Positions 33,146 to 42,353 are shown, counted from the stretch's first letter. The stretch is DNA of 64,000 nt from Chitinophaga sp. (GCF_019236475.1 NZ_JAFAIX010000012.1:1184619-1248618), one strand, 5' to 3'. Numbers and translations are program-made. The notes: a model not told the origin generated them from the sequence alone.

Positions 33146-34630
33146 CTACCAATTCTTCACATCAAACCAAGTGGAAACCTGTAGGCCCGTGCAGATGCTG
33201 TCTCCCGTAAAAATAAATTCATTAGACAGCTTATCATGATAGTAATCTTTCTCCCAGGAGCTTACATTCGCGATCGTGATTTCAATCGCATCTAGGATAA
33301 AATTAATTTCCGCATCTGTCATCGTAGGATGTATGGAAAATCGCACCCATCCTGGTTTTGCCGACATATCCCCGGCCTGTATCGCATGACGAATTACATA
33401 AGACTGCATTTCCTCCACCTGCAATAGCCGATGTCCGTAAGTGCCAGCACAGGAGCAGCCTCCACGCATTTGAATACCAAATCTATCATTCAATAACCTG
33501 ACAAACAGATTGTAATGCACATCATTGACTGTAAACGAAATCACTCCCAGCCGCTCGGTACTATTGGCTTGTAATACCCTGATCGATTTCATACGCGTCA
33601 ACCGTTTGAAGATAACAGTCAGCATTTCTTTTTCGCGTTCTAAGATGTTTCCTACGCCCATTTCCTCTTTTAACCGGATGCACATAGCGGCCTTGATCCC
33701 TTGTAAAAACGGCGGGGTGCCACTATCTTCGCGGGTTTCAATATCAGTAATATAATCTCGTACGCCCCAAGGATTGGTATACTGCAAGACGCCTCCTCCC
33801 GGTTGATCTGGAATCTTATTTTTATAAATATATTTGTTGAAAATCAATACCCCAGGGGTTCCTGGCCCGCCGAGAAACTTATGGGACGAAAAATAAATGG
33901 CATCTAGATGTGCATCGTTTTCATCTGGATGCATATTGATCTCACAATAAGGCGCAGCGCAGGCAAAATCCACAAAGCACCATCCGCCATAGCGGTGGAT
34001 TAGTTGGGCTATTTCATGATAAGGAGTATGGGTCCCCGTCACATTTGAACAGGCAGTAACAGCGGCTATTTTACAGGGATGATCTTTATATTGTTCGAGT
34101 AAATAATGGAAATGGGAGATATCCACATTCCCGATTGCGTTCATCCCTATTATTTCCACATGGGCAATGGTTTCCAGCCAACTGATATGGTTACTGTGAT
34201 GTTCCATATGTGTCACAAAAACGATGGGTCTTAAGGTTTTATCAGCGGGTTGCCAATTAGTAGCTGTATGCTTCAGTCCTAGTAAGCGTTGTAGCTTATT
34301 AATGGCCGCCGTCATACCACTGCCACAAAAGAGCAAAACATCATCGGCATGGGCGTTTACATGCTTTTTAATCATCTCTTTAGCCATTGCATAAGCCTCA
34401 GACATGGTGCTGCCGGTAACAGTAGTGCCAGTATGCGTATTGCCGATAAAAGGCAATACCGACTGCTGTAGGTAATTTTCAATCGGTCTGTATCCCCTGC
34501 CGGTGGCAGTCCAATCTGCATAAACGATTCGTTGCAGGCCAGTAGGAGATACAAAATGCTGTTGATTACCAATGATATGCTGACGGAAAACGGAGAAATA
34601 GTTTTCCAATTGCAAGGTAGCCATCATCAT
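33146..34630 (-). CDS. Class V aminotransferase-fold PLP enzyme (cysteine desulfurase-like)
   Basis: A 494-residue fold-type I PLP enzyme. Lys251 in SSHKFLGGPGTPG is the Schiff-base lysine, Asp221 in FVDFACAAPY contacts the pyridine nitrogen, and HMEHHSNHISW matches the HxExHSN pattern of SufS/NifS-like enzymes. The C-terminal GGCSCAGTYGH contains cysteines at the site of the desulfurase nucleophile loop. Its length exceeds SufS (about 405). A cysteine desulfurase or selenocysteine-lyase-like role is likely, the physiological substrate unproven. The start overlaps the DUF4395 gene stop by four bases. Confidence 0.85.
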   Translation of the reverse strand: MMMATLQLENYFSVFRQHIIGNQQHFVSPTGLQRIVYADWTATGRGYRPIENYLQQSVLPFIGNTHTGTTVTGSTMSEAYAMAKEMIKKHVNAHADDVLLFCGSGMTAAINKLQRLLGLKHTATNWQPADKTLRPIVFVTHMEHHSNHISWLETIAHVEIIGMNAIGNVDISHFHYLLEQYKDHPCKIAAVTACSNVTGTHTPYHEIAQLIHRYGGWCFVDFACAAPYCEINMHPDENDAHLDAIYFSSHKFLGGPGTPGVLIFNKYIYKNKIPDQPGGGVLQYTNPWGVRDYITDIETREDSGTPPFLQGIKAAMCIRLKEEMGVGNILEREKEMLTVIFKRLTRMKSIRVLQANSTERLGVISFTVNDVHYNLFVRLLNDRFGIQMRGGCSCAGTYGHRLLQVEEMQSYVIRHAIQAGDMSAKPGWVRFSIHPTMTDAEINFILDAIEITIANVSSWEKDYYHDKLSNEFIFTGDSICTGLQVSTWFDVKNW

Positions 34631-35289
34631 TTTGATTTTTCAGGTGATAAAGACTTGAAAAACGCGTGTGGACGCTTGCTATACGTCTCTTTTAATGTCA
34701 TCGACGCTATTATAACAAGCCCGATAAACAATATCAATACCATCCATTGCGTCCTGGATACTTTTTGAATAGGCTGCCTGTCCTTAATATCACATACTTC
34801 TCCGGGGCAATGCTGTACCTTTTTTCGGAAAAATAGTGGGTAAAACAGGCATCCGAGGCATATACCGAATGCGGCTTCAAAAAATAAGAACAACAAGCAA
34901 ATCAGGCAGATAATTCCTGTAATCGGGCTATAGGCATTGACAACAATGAGGAAATAGAACATGATAGCGGATAAGGCAATGCCGATGATCCAGGCGAATT
35001 GCTTTTGCGGGGCACCCACATACTCCGGCACTTGCTTCCGAACCATCCATCGACCTACGATTAAAGCAGGCGAATACCTTGGATTGATGAGCACTCTAAT
35101 CAATAAATCAAGGAGGAAGAATGTAATCGTAAATTTCACAGGTATAAAATTGCCATCGAAAAGGATAAACAACAACGAGGTATAAGTGGCTAAAAATAGG
35201 ATACCTGCTGCGGCCCTGATTTCTCTTTCGTTGAGTACCGGAAGATCATAGCCATTAACAGTTTCGCCGAATTGAAATACTTTGTTCAT
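34627..35289 (-). CDS. DUF4395 membrane protein
   Basis: A 220-residue protein with about four hydrophobic segments. Its order, NINPRYSP-like segment, APQKQFAWIIG, then FFEAAFGICLGCLFYPLFF with the CLGC pair, matches DUF4395, an uncharacterised membrane family with paired cysteines often found near thiol or sulfur metabolism genes. Overlap with the downstream class V PLP enzyme suggests a joint role in sulfur handling (inference). Divergent from the LytS kinase gene across about 170 bases. Confidence 0.8.
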   Translation of the reverse strand: MNKVFQFGETVNGYDLPVLNEREIRAAAGILFLATYTSLLFILFDGNFIPVKFTITFFLLDLLIRVLINPRYSPALIVGRWMVRKQVPEYVGAPQKQFAWIIGIALSAIMFYFLIVVNAYSPITGIICLICLLFLFFEAAFGICLGCLFYPLFFRKKVQHCPGEVCDIKDRQPIQKVSRTQWMVLILFIGLVIIASMTLKETYSKRPHAFFKSLSPEKSK

Positions 35290-35460
35290 AGTGGGGAGAT
35301 TTTTGTTGACGATACAAGAATACAGTATCCACCAGGTTGAAATATTGCTTGGTCAACAAACAGCAGGTTAACGTCAATGAAATGCAGGGCTACGTCAATT
35401 AGTGTTTTAGCGTATAAAAATGAATTTTTTTTCTCGACATTTACCTTACCAAACAGCAAT

Positions 35461-36498
35461 ATGAAAAAACTATCCCAAATAAAAAGATATGAGCTGTATG
35501 TATGGCTGGTGCCCGCTTTTTGGCTGGTAAACCTCCTAATGGATGTTGTGAAAGATAGTAGCCATTTCCCCGCCAGAGCAGTCAATGAAATCTGGTTAGT
35601 GGCGTATCTGTCGGTGGTCAACTACTGGCTATTGGAATATAATCTGCCTAGGATGAGCTGGAAGCGCTTTTTTGAATCTGCGCTGCTGATCCTTTTGCAG
35701 GTATTTCTGTATACGATTGGCTTCTTTATATGGCGACTCCTAGGCGTTACATTGCATATATTCACGCCGTTGAGTAATCCAATTCCTATCGAAGAAAGAA
35801 TTGGATCATTGACTGGTTATAGCTTTGAATCGATTGTGGTTTTTGGTGTAGCTCGACATATTTATAATTACATAAAGCTAAAACAACATTCCCAACAGTT
35901 GTTGATAGCACAACAACAAGCGGAGTTGAATTACCTGAAATCCCAAACCAATCCCCATTTTTTATTTAACACCCTCAATAATATTTATTCGCTGGCCAGA
36001 GATAAGTCGGATCTAGCACCGGAGTCTATCCTGCGATTGTCTAAAATTCTACGGTACATGTTATATGAAACGAGTGCGCCATTTACTGCTATCGGACAGG
36101 AACTGAAGATCATGGAGGATTATATTGCCTTGGAGAAATTGCGGTATGATGATTCGTTATATGTGAATTTTAGTCATGATTTGGAAGACAGCCAACAGGG
36201 CGTACCTCCGTTGTTACTCATTCCATTGGTGGAGAATGCCTTCAAGCATGGTCTCGCTGAAACCCGCGATCATCCCAGATTGAATATATTTCTGTCTGTC
36301 AAAAATAAAAGCCTACTTTTTACGGTGGATAACTCAACAGGTGAGCGAGCAGCGGATCATACGTTGAAGGAGAATATTGGCTTATCTAATTTACGCAGAC
36401 AGCTAACGTTGTTATATACTGATTACAGTCTGGAGATACAGCCCAAAGATTACCTATTTACGGCTACTTTGAAAATAAACCTCAGCAGTCATGTCTAA
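35461..36498 (+). CDS. LytS-type sensor histidine kinase
   Basis: A 345-residue kinase with four hydrophobic segments (first 130 residues), a linker coil (QQLLIAQQQAELNYL) and the His-kinase motif SQTNPHFLFNTLNNIYSLA, then the ATPase motifs LLLIPLVENAFKHG and ENIGLSNLRRQLTLLY. The ATG at 35461 was chosen; an upstream in-frame ATG at 35377 would precede the membrane region by a non-conserved tail. The stop overlaps the response regulator start by eight bases. The signal and target are unknown. Confidence 0.94.
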   Translation: MKKLSQIKRYELYVWLVPAFWLVNLLMDVVKDSSHFPARAVNEIWLVAYLSVVNYWLLEYNLPRMSWKRFFESALLILLQVFLYTIGFFIWRLLGVTLHIFTPLSNPIPIEERIGSLTGYSFESIVVFGVARHIYNYIKLKQHSQQLLIAQQQAELNYLKSQTNPHFLFNTLNNIYSLARDKSDLAPESILRLSKILRYMLYETSAPFTAIGQELKIMEDYIALEKLRYDDSLYVNFSHDLEDSQQGVPPLLLIPLVENAFKHGLAETRDHPRLNIFLSVKNKSLLFTVDNSTGERAADHTLKENIGLSNLRRQLTLLYTDYSLEIQPKDYLFTATLKINLSSHV

Positions 36499-37168
36499 GA
36501 TAAAGTGTATCATCATAGAGGATGAACCGCTTGCCGCGAAAGTCTTGAAGGATTATGTATCAGAGGTACATTTTCTGCAATTGCAAGGGGTATTTAAGGA
36601 TGCGATTTTAGCCTCAGAGTTTCTGATGAAGAACGAAACAGATCTCATCTTCCTGGATATCCATCTTCCCAAATTGAAAGGAATGGCTTTCCTCCGAACG
36701 TTGGCAAATCCGCCAGCAGTCATTGTTACCACGGCTTATCACCAGTATGCGGTGGAAGGATTTAGTTTGAATGTTACTGATTATCTGTTAAAGCCATTTG
36801 AATTTGAGCGCTTCTTTACGGCTGTGAATAAAGTCAATGCAGATTATAATCGGAAGTTGGCGGAGCCTAGGGATTTTATCTTCGTAAATGTGCAAAAGCG
36901 CAAAGTGAAGATTCCCTTTGCGGAGATATTATACATTGAAAGTCAGAAGGAGTACATCAAAATTGTGACTACTAAGGCGGAGTACCTCTCCAAGATGAGC
37001 ACAACAGAAATGGAAGATTTACTACCTGCTCATATCTTCAAGCGTATCCATCGATCGTTCATCGTATCTGTTAACCATATTGATGCCTATACTGCTGAAA
37101 TGGTGGAGATAAAGGGAATCGCCATTCCAGTGGGAAGAGGGTATAAAGATGTTATAGAAAAATTATGA
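36491..37168 (+). CDS. LytTR-family response regulator
   Basis: A 225-residue regulator: receiver domain with phospho-Asp in LIFLDIHLP and Lys in YLLKPFEFERF, then LytTR domain (about 130-225; IPFAEILYIESQKEYIKIVTT, RIHRSFIVSVNHIDAY). Overlapping start with the kinase implies translational coupling. It is the second LytS/LytTR pair in the window (the other is at 17160-18880); the two regulators share family layout but are clearly distinct in sequence. Confidence 0.95.
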   Translation: MSKIKCIIIEDEPLAAKVLKDYVSEVHFLQLQGVFKDAILASEFLMKNETDLIFLDIHLPKLKGMAFLRTLANPPAVIVTTAYHQYAVEGFSLNVTDYLLKPFEFERFFTAVNKVNADYNRKLAEPRDFIFVNVQKRKVKIPFAEILYIESQKEYIKIVTTKAEYLSKMSTTEMEDLLPAHIFKRIHRSFIVSVNHIDAYTAEMVEIKGIAIPVGRGYKDVIEKL

Positions 37169-37223
37169 TTTCGGGAGATGAAAGTCGCTCTGGACGGAAA
37201 GCCACATCCATGGTAGGATTGGC

Positions 37224-37258
37224 GGCTGTATCTATTGTTAGCTACAGCCTGTTATTTT
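37224..37258 (+). terminator. Terminator after the LytTR regulator
   Basis: GGCTGTA (37224-37230) pairs with TACAGCC (37243-37249) around a 12-base loop, followed by TGTTATTTTAA. It lies between this gene and a convergent AraC-type gene. Confidence 0.45.
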
Positions 37259-37664
37259 AAAGTTGAGTATTTCTTGTCCGCTGATTCGAGGCTGTTGCTG
37301 CTTTCTGCAGTTTAATATTTTGAAAGAAGGAGATGGGAAGTCCTGTCAACTGTATTAATTCCTCCGACATCATCTCCATCGAAGTGTACCCTAGCTTACA
37401 GGCAATTTCATTCAAAGATAAATCAGTATACACGAGTAGTTCCTTCACTTTATTCACGCGTACTTCCATTGCATACTGCTGGATGGTTTTTTCATATCGG
37501 TCTACAAACCAAGGTGCTACTTCCTCTGGAGAAACCGACAACCGGGATTGTATATAGTCACCCAGGTTGAAACCATCCTTAATTTGACAATTATCGTTAT
37601 AAATTTCTTCTATTAATGCTACTATGTGATCGAGGATATTTTCGGTTTGAGTATGCTGGTTCAT
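37257..37664 (-). CDS. Small AraC-type helix-turn-helix protein
   Basis: A 135-residue protein. Residues about 30-120 form an AraC-like DNA-binding region (RVNKVKELLVYTDLSLNEIACKLGYTSMEMMSEELIQLTGLPISFFQ). It resembles the C-terminal two thirds of the neighbouring HMA-AraC protein (EKVKELLDYDQLSLSDIAFEVGFSS...) but lacks the metal-associated N-terminal domain, so it is a short paralogue. The second helix-turn-helix is divergent. The target is unknown. Confidence 0.75.
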   Translation of the reverse strand: MNQHTQTENILDHIVALIEEIYNDNCQIKDGFNLGDYIQSRLSVSPEEVAPWFVDRYEKTIQQYAMEVRVNKVKELLVYTDLSLNEIACKLGYTSMEMMSEELIQLTGLPISFFQNIKLQKAATASNQRTRNTQL

Positions 37665-37703
37665 GTATATATTATTGATGATAATTAAGATGCGGGAATG
37701 CTA

Positions 37704-38282
37704 TTACACACCCACCAAATCTAGTGGTCTCCGTTCTTTTACTGCTGACTGTTTGTATTGCGTAGGGGTAATGCCTGTAAGTTTTTTAAACTGGGTAGAC
37801 AAGTGGTGTCCACTACTAAAGCCAACTTCAAAGGCAATATCGCTCAGTGATAATTGGTCATAATCCAGTAGTTCTTTTACTTTTTCAAGTCGTTGTAGCA
37901 TGAAATAGCGTTCAACCGTGATGCCCTCCATTTTAGAGAATACTTCACTTAAGTATCCAAAATCATAACCTAATTTGCTGGATACATAGCTAGAAAGCTT
38001 GTATTGTTGATCTTCCGGACTTATTACCAAGTATGCTCTTACACAATTTTTTATTGCTTCTACTTGCTGATGCACACGACCTTCAATAATTTCCAGCCCG
38101 ATGCAATGAAGACTGTCGGCCAGTTGTTTTTGGAGGTGGATGTCTAATTCCTGTTGAAAGGTAATTCTGCCAAGAACCACGTCTGATGCGGAAATGTCTA
38201 GTGTGTTTAATATGTTTCTGACAATAAGGATGCACCTTTGGCAAACCATATTCTTAACGTGAAGCGTATAAACGAATTCCAT
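37704..38282 (-). CDS. AraC-family regulator with N-terminal heavy-metal-associated-like domain
   Basis: A 192-residue protein with an N-terminal ferredoxin-like HMA segment (1-70) that has the metal-site motif MVCQRC at about 12-17, followed by an AraC helix-turn-helix pair (about 95-180, RLEKVKELLDYDQLSLSDIAFEVGFSSGHHLSTQFKKLTGITPTQY). The fusion suggests a copper- or other soft-metal-responsive regulator. It sits 39 bases upstream of its short paralogue and about 1.3 kb from a metallothionein-like gene. It starts two bases after a 61-codon frame. Confidence 0.83.
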   Translation of the reverse strand: MEFVYTLHVKNMVCQRCILIVRNILNTLDISASDVVLGRITFQQELDIHLQKQLADSLHCIGLEIIEGRVHQQVEAIKNCVRAYLVISPEDQQYKLSSYVSSKLGYDFGYLSEVFSKMEGITVERYFMLQRLEKVKELLDYDQLSLSDIAFEVGFSSGHHLSTQFKKLTGITPTQYKQSAVKERRPLDLVGV

Positions 38283-38284
38283 AA

Positions 38285-38470
38285 CTAGTGTTGGTTAATA
38301 ATTAAGATGATACTAACAACTAATCGTAGCACCATTACCAGGAGGAGGCTGTACAGTAATTTCCATTCAGTGGGTATCGCCCGGAGAGATTTGATCGCCA
38401 TTGGGGTTTTTAGGAAACCCAAGCGGGATGCGGAGTGCTTTACTTTAGAATATAGGCGTTGTTCCATCAT
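38285..38470 (-). CDS. Small possible membrane protein (61 residues)
   Basis: A 61-codon frame whose stop is two bases before the ATG of the HMA-AraC gene. The first 33 residues are basic, and the C-terminal part (LLYSLLLVMVLRLVVSIILII) is strongly hydrophobic, like a single tail-anchored helix. No relative was recognised. The tight coupling argues for a real gene, the lack of recognisable family against it. Confidence 0.35.
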   Translation of the reverse strand: MMEQRLYSKVKHSASRLGFLKTPMAIKSLRAIPTEWKLLYSLLLVMVLRLVVSIILIINQH

Positions 38471-38573
38471 ATTTGAAATTTAGAGGAACAAAATTACACA
38501 CGTGAAACCTGACAGACTTGAAAAAAGGAGCTGTCAATTTGAATAAATTGGCTATTTTTTGTGGTGGGAAGAT

Positions 38574-39368
38574 TTAAATATTATGGAAGAATCCAAAATG
38601 GTAAAGGGGTTTAAGTGCCGCATAGGCGGAGGGTTGCGCACCGAACATCAAGGAGAAGTTGCGGGAAAAATGCGCCTGATCGGAAAAACCTCCTTCATAA
38701 GCGGCGACTTTGATAGATTGACCTTCCATTAATGCTTGGGTAGCTACGGCTACTCGTTGCCAGATGACATACTGCCGTAAGGGGGCGCCTACTTGTTCCC
38801 GGAAGAGATGCAAAAATCTATCTTCAGATAAATATATCAGTGAAGCCAGTTCTGACGCAACAATTTTATTATGTATATGCTGACGTATATAATTAATAAC
38901 GCGTTTGATGCGGTCATCAAGCGGCGGTGTGAAAGGCTTTTCCTGGAGTAGGTGGTGAAAAACAGTATCCGTAAGGGAATTAAATATGTTACTATCAGAG
39001 AGCAACTGCTTGCGTGTTATTTGCAAGGCGTCTATGACAGGAAGAATATCTTTTTCGAGGTAATATTTTATCGTTTTACCCGCCAACACTTTATCCTGCA
39101 CGAGGCGTCCTGTTTGTACATCTGGCATAATACAAGTAGTAACCTGCCAACCGTCAAATTCTTTCAAACTATGTGGAACACTTGACCCAATGAGCACCGC
39201 TTCTGCATGCTGCCAGCCATCACTTTCCGTCCAAACACGGAAGGGTTTCCCATCCAGCGAGCAAGTAAACTGGATAACCGCGTGTTGATGAACATCCGTC
39301 ACCAGGTGTGGGGAAATCAGCATGCTGCGGGTGGAACCTAGGTACATAGCGGCTTTGGGATGTTGCAT
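38574..39368 (-). CDS. AraC-family transcriptional regulator
   Basis: A 264-residue regulator with a cupin-like N-terminal part (HQHAVIQFTCSLDGKPF) and a C-terminal AraC domain (about 165-255; ASELASLIYLSEDRFLHLFREQVGAPLRQYVIWQRV and GFSDQAHFSRNFSLMFGAQPSAY). This arrangement is usual for AraC proteins. It is separately transcribed from the HMA-AraC gene and divergent from the metallothionein-like gene with 210 bases between. Confidence 0.88.
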   Translation of the reverse strand: MQHPKAAMYLGSTRSMLISPHLVTDVHQHAVIQFTCSLDGKPFRVWTESDGWQHAEAVLIGSSVPHSLKEFDGWQVTTCIMPDVQTGRLVQDKVLAGKTIKYYLEKDILPVIDALQITRKQLLSDSNIFNSLTDTVFHHLLQEKPFTPPLDDRIKRVINYIRQHIHNKIVASELASLIYLSEDRFLHLFREQVGAPLRQYVIWQRVAVATQALMEGQSIKVAAYEGGFSDQAHFSRNFSLMFGAQPSAYAALKPLYHFGFFHNI

Positions 39369-39532
39369 ACAATTCGAATTGATATTGCGAAAGTATCACA
39401 TTTGTACTTCAGGACCAAGCTATTATCCTATTAATTGAAGTAGAAGCACCTGTAATAAGTCCCTTTTTTGAAAACCTGGAATTATGTACATCTACCACTT
39501 CAGGATGTAACAATGGGCCCTTCCCCTCACAG

Positions 39533-39540
39533 TAATTTTG
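39533..39540 (+). promoter_or_regulatory. -7 box of the metallothionein-like gene
   Basis: TAATTTTG is an exact TAnnTTTG match 38 bases upstream of the ATG at 39579. No convincing -33 box was seen, as would be expected for an activator-dependent promoter. Confidence 0.45.
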
Positions 39541-39578
39541 TGTTATCAAATCATTCAATAATCACAAAAAACAAAAAC

Positions 39579-39695
39579 ATGGAAACGAAAAATTGCGGTT
39601 GCGCTACCACTACTACTATGAACAATAATATCTGTACTTGCGGCGATAACTGCCCTGGCAGTACTTGCACTTGTGGCTGCGGTTGCGGAGCTTAA
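39579..39695 (+). CDS. Metallothionein-like cysteine-rich peptide
   Basis: A 38-residue peptide with nine cysteines, mostly in CxC pairs: NCGC at 5-8, ICTC at 18-21, a single Cys25, then TCTC at 29-32 and GCGC at 33-36. No aromatic residues and almost no hydrophobic residues, as in metallothioneins; such peptides bind Zn, Cd or Cu in clusters. Start at 39579 is preferred over an upstream in-frame ATG (39468) that would precede the promoter box. It has its own promoter and terminator and is divergent from an AraC regulator. No match to a named family was made. Confidence 0.7.
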   Translation: METKNCGCATTTTMNNNICTCGDNCPGSTCTCGCGCGA

Positions 39696-39704
39696 TGGTA
39701 TGCA

Positions 39705-39735
39705 GGAAGAGCGGGGATTTCCGCTCTTCCGCTTT
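39705..39735 (+). terminator. Terminator of the metallothionein-like gene
   Basis: GGAAGAGCGG (39705-39714) and CCGCTCTTCC (39721-39730) form a perfect ten-pair stem with a six-base loop nine bases after the stop codon. The T-run that follows is short (GCTTT). Confidence 0.65.
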
Positions 39736-39878
39736 AAAAGATAATAATGGTTGCTTGCCATTCTGAAGCCAGACTTATCTATCTCATAAAATAATTCCCC
39801 TAATCAATAAACTATTTAAACGAGGCATAAGCGTCGTGTAGGCTTCTTTTTGCCTTAAAACATTGACAAATAATAAAG

Positions 39879-42320
39879 ATGAAAAAGTATTTACTCCTTC
39901 TTCCGATATTTTCTCTTCTCACATATACACTACAAGCACAAAGCATTATTGGAAAGGTAAGCGATGACAAGGGCGCTCCCCTCACAGGCGCCACAGTATC
40001 GCTTCTCAAAGCAAAGGATAGTTCCCTTGTAAAGCTGGGTCTCACGAAAGAGGGTAACTATGTTTTTCAGGATGTGCCACATGATACATTGCTGGTAACA
40101 GTCAGCCATGTGGGATTTGAGATGCTGTATTCCTTGCCTTTTTATTTCTCAGAAAAAGCAGTGAATCTACAAACCATGCAGTTGCACACTGTAAGCAGTA
40201 ATCTCAAAGGGATCGGCGTTTCTGCACGCAAACCTGTGGTGGAGGTGAGGCCCGATAAAATCGTGTTGAACGTAGAAAATACTATTAATGCAACGGGGTC
40301 GGATGCCCTGGAGCTGTTGCGAAAATCACCGGGAGTAGTGGTAGATAAAGACGATCACTTGTCGCTTAATGGCAAAAATGGCGTGCTAGTATACATTGAT
40401 GGCCGACCATCACCATTGAATGCACAAGATCTCAGTAATTATCTGAAATCACTTTCTTCTGCTCAAATAGAGGCTATTGAAATCATTAGCAACCCCTCTG
40501 TGCAATATGAGGCTGCCGGAACTGCGGGGATCATTAATATCAAGCTTAAAAAGAATAAATCCATCGGTCTAAATGGGAGTATCACTGCAGGTGTTAGTAT
40601 CAGTCGCCATACCAGAACGGATGATGGTTTTTCACTTAACTATCGCAACGAAAAACTCAATGCATTCGGTTCATATACAGGTTCGTTCGGTAGTACTGGT
40701 ATGGATTTTAACCTTTATCGTATAGTGCAGGACACTGCGTTTGATCAAAAAAGTGACATCCGCTTTAATAACCGAAGTCATAATTTCAAGACAGGAATTG
40801 ATTATACGCTTGATGCCAAAAATTCCATTGGAGTATTGCTAAATGGAAGCTTTGCCAGCCCCTCTCTGGAAAATCATAACTACACGCCTATTATGCATGC
40901 CCCATCTGGCAATGTGGCCCGCATACTAGATGCAAGTAACAATGATAATATGAAGAATAATAACGTCAATGTAAACCTGAACTATGCCTATAAAGATAGC
41001 ATTGGTCGACTCCTTACGGTAAACGGAGATTATGGTTATTATTCGCTAAGTTCAACCCAATGGCAACCGAACACCTATCTCCAATCCGATGGTAAAACAA
41101 TAATAGGTACAAAAAACTACCTGATCGAAAGTCCTACCCACATTGACATCTATTCAGTGAAGGTAGATTATGAGCAAGGTCTCGGTAAAGGACGTTTAGG
41201 TGTTGGAGGCAAGTTTGGGTATGTAAAAACCGACAATACTTTCAATCAATATAATGACCTAGGTGGTAAAGTAACAATAGACAATACTGCAAGCAATTTT
41301 TTCAAGTATGCTGAAAATGTAAATGCATTATACGCAAGGTATTCCCGTGATTTCAAAGGCTTTTCCTTACAGGGAGGCTTAAGGGCTGAGAACTCAGCAG
41401 TGAAAGGGGATTTAATCGGACTTAAAAAAGTGGGCAATGAGGAAATCGCGGCTAACCAATCATTTCATAAAAGCTATCTCGACTTTTTCCCCAATATCTC
41501 TTTGACATTAGCACCTAAAACGAACAACCAGTTTGTATTGGCATACAGTCGCCGAATTGATCGTCCGGTATACAAAGACCTGAATCCATTTGAATATCGT
41601 ATCAATGAATATACATTTCACAAAGGGAGTACGGATATCCGGCCACAATACAGTAACACTATCAGCCTGACACATACCTATAAATTTCAATTGAATACAA
41701 CCCTTAGCTATAGCCATGTACAGGATGTATTCGGACAAGTAGTGGATACAGCAGATGGCGTAAAAGGCTATCTTTCTAATCGAAATCTGGCATCACAGGA
41801 TATCACTAACATTTCCATAAGTTGTCCTTTCCAATATAAAAGTTATAGTCTGTTCGCCAATGTGAATAGTTATTATTCAAAGTACAAAGCGTCCTACGGT
41901 GCTGGTAGAGATTTGAACCTGGAAGTATATGGCGCAAATGTATTCTTACAGAATAGTATACGTTTTGGAAAGGGTTGGAACGGAGAAGTAAGTATTTTCT
42001 ACACAACACCTTCCATCTGGCAAGGCAGTATGAAAGCAGCTTCCATCTGGAGTGCGGATGCAGGCTTACAAAAACAATTGTTACAGGGCAAAGCCACCGT
42101 GAAGGTATCTGTGAACGATTTATTTAACACGATGAAATGGAGTGCCCATTCTGATTTTGCAGGACAAAGAATCTGGGCATCCGGTAAACAGGAAACCAGG
42201 CAGTTTAAAGTCTCCTTTACCTATCGCTTTGGTAATAGTCAGGTGAAGGCCTCTAAACAAGTACAAAGTGGTACTGAAGAAGAAAGCAAACGCGTACAGA
42301 GTAATGGTTTAGGACATTAA
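39879..42320 (+). CDS. Outer-membrane beta-barrel receptor-like protein (TonB-dependent receptor fold)
   Basis: An 813-residue exported protein: signal peptide (1-20), a carboxypeptidase-regulatory-like beta domain (SIIGKVSDDKGAPLTGATVSLL), a plug-like region (VLNVENTINATGSDALELLRKSPGVVVD, LVYIDGRPSPLNAQDLSNYLKSLSSAQIEAIEIISNPS) and a long barrel. It belongs to the Bacteroidota outer-membrane-barrel family related to TonB receptors; no obvious TonB box was identified. The substrate is unknown. Upstream lie metal-linked genes, so a metal-related role is only speculative. It converges on the 42406 gene with a shared terminator. Confidence 0.88.
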   Translation: MKKYLLLLPIFSLLTYTLQAQSIIGKVSDDKGAPLTGATVSLLKAKDSSLVKLGLTKEGNYVFQDVPHDTLLVTVSHVGFEMLYSLPFYFSEKAVNLQTMQLHTVSSNLKGIGVSARKPVVEVRPDKIVLNVENTINATGSDALELLRKSPGVVVDKDDHLSLNGKNGVLVYIDGRPSPLNAQDLSNYLKSLSSAQIEAIEIISNPSVQYEAAGTAGIINIKLKKNKSIGLNGSITAGVSISRHTRTDDGFSLNYRNEKLNAFGSYTGSFGSTGMDFNLYRIVQDTAFDQKSDIRFNNRSHNFKTGIDYTLDAKNSIGVLLNGSFASPSLENHNYTPIMHAPSGNVARILDASNNDNMKNNNVNVNLNYAYKDSIGRLLTVNGDYGYYSLSSTQWQPNTYLQSDGKTIIGTKNYLIESPTHIDIYSVKVDYEQGLGKGRLGVGGKFGYVKTDNTFNQYNDLGGKVTIDNTASNFFKYAENVNALYARYSRDFKGFSLQGGLRAENSAVKGDLIGLKKVGNEEIAANQSFHKSYLDFFPNISLTLAPKTNNQFVLAYSRRIDRPVYKDLNPFEYRINEYTFHKGSTDIRPQYSNTISLTHTYKFQLNTTLSYSHVQDVFGQVVDTADGVKGYLSNRNLASQDITNISISCPFQYKSYSLFANVNSYYSKYKASYGAGRDLNLEVYGANVFLQNSIRFGKGWNGEVSIFYTTPSIWQGSMKAASIWSADAGLQKQLLQGKATVKVSVNDLFNTMKWSAHSDFAGQRIWASGKQETRQFKVSFTYRFGNSQVKASKQVQSGTEEESKRVQSNGLGH

Positions 42321-42353
42321 GATTTTTTTCGGAAGACATCATTCGCTCTAACT

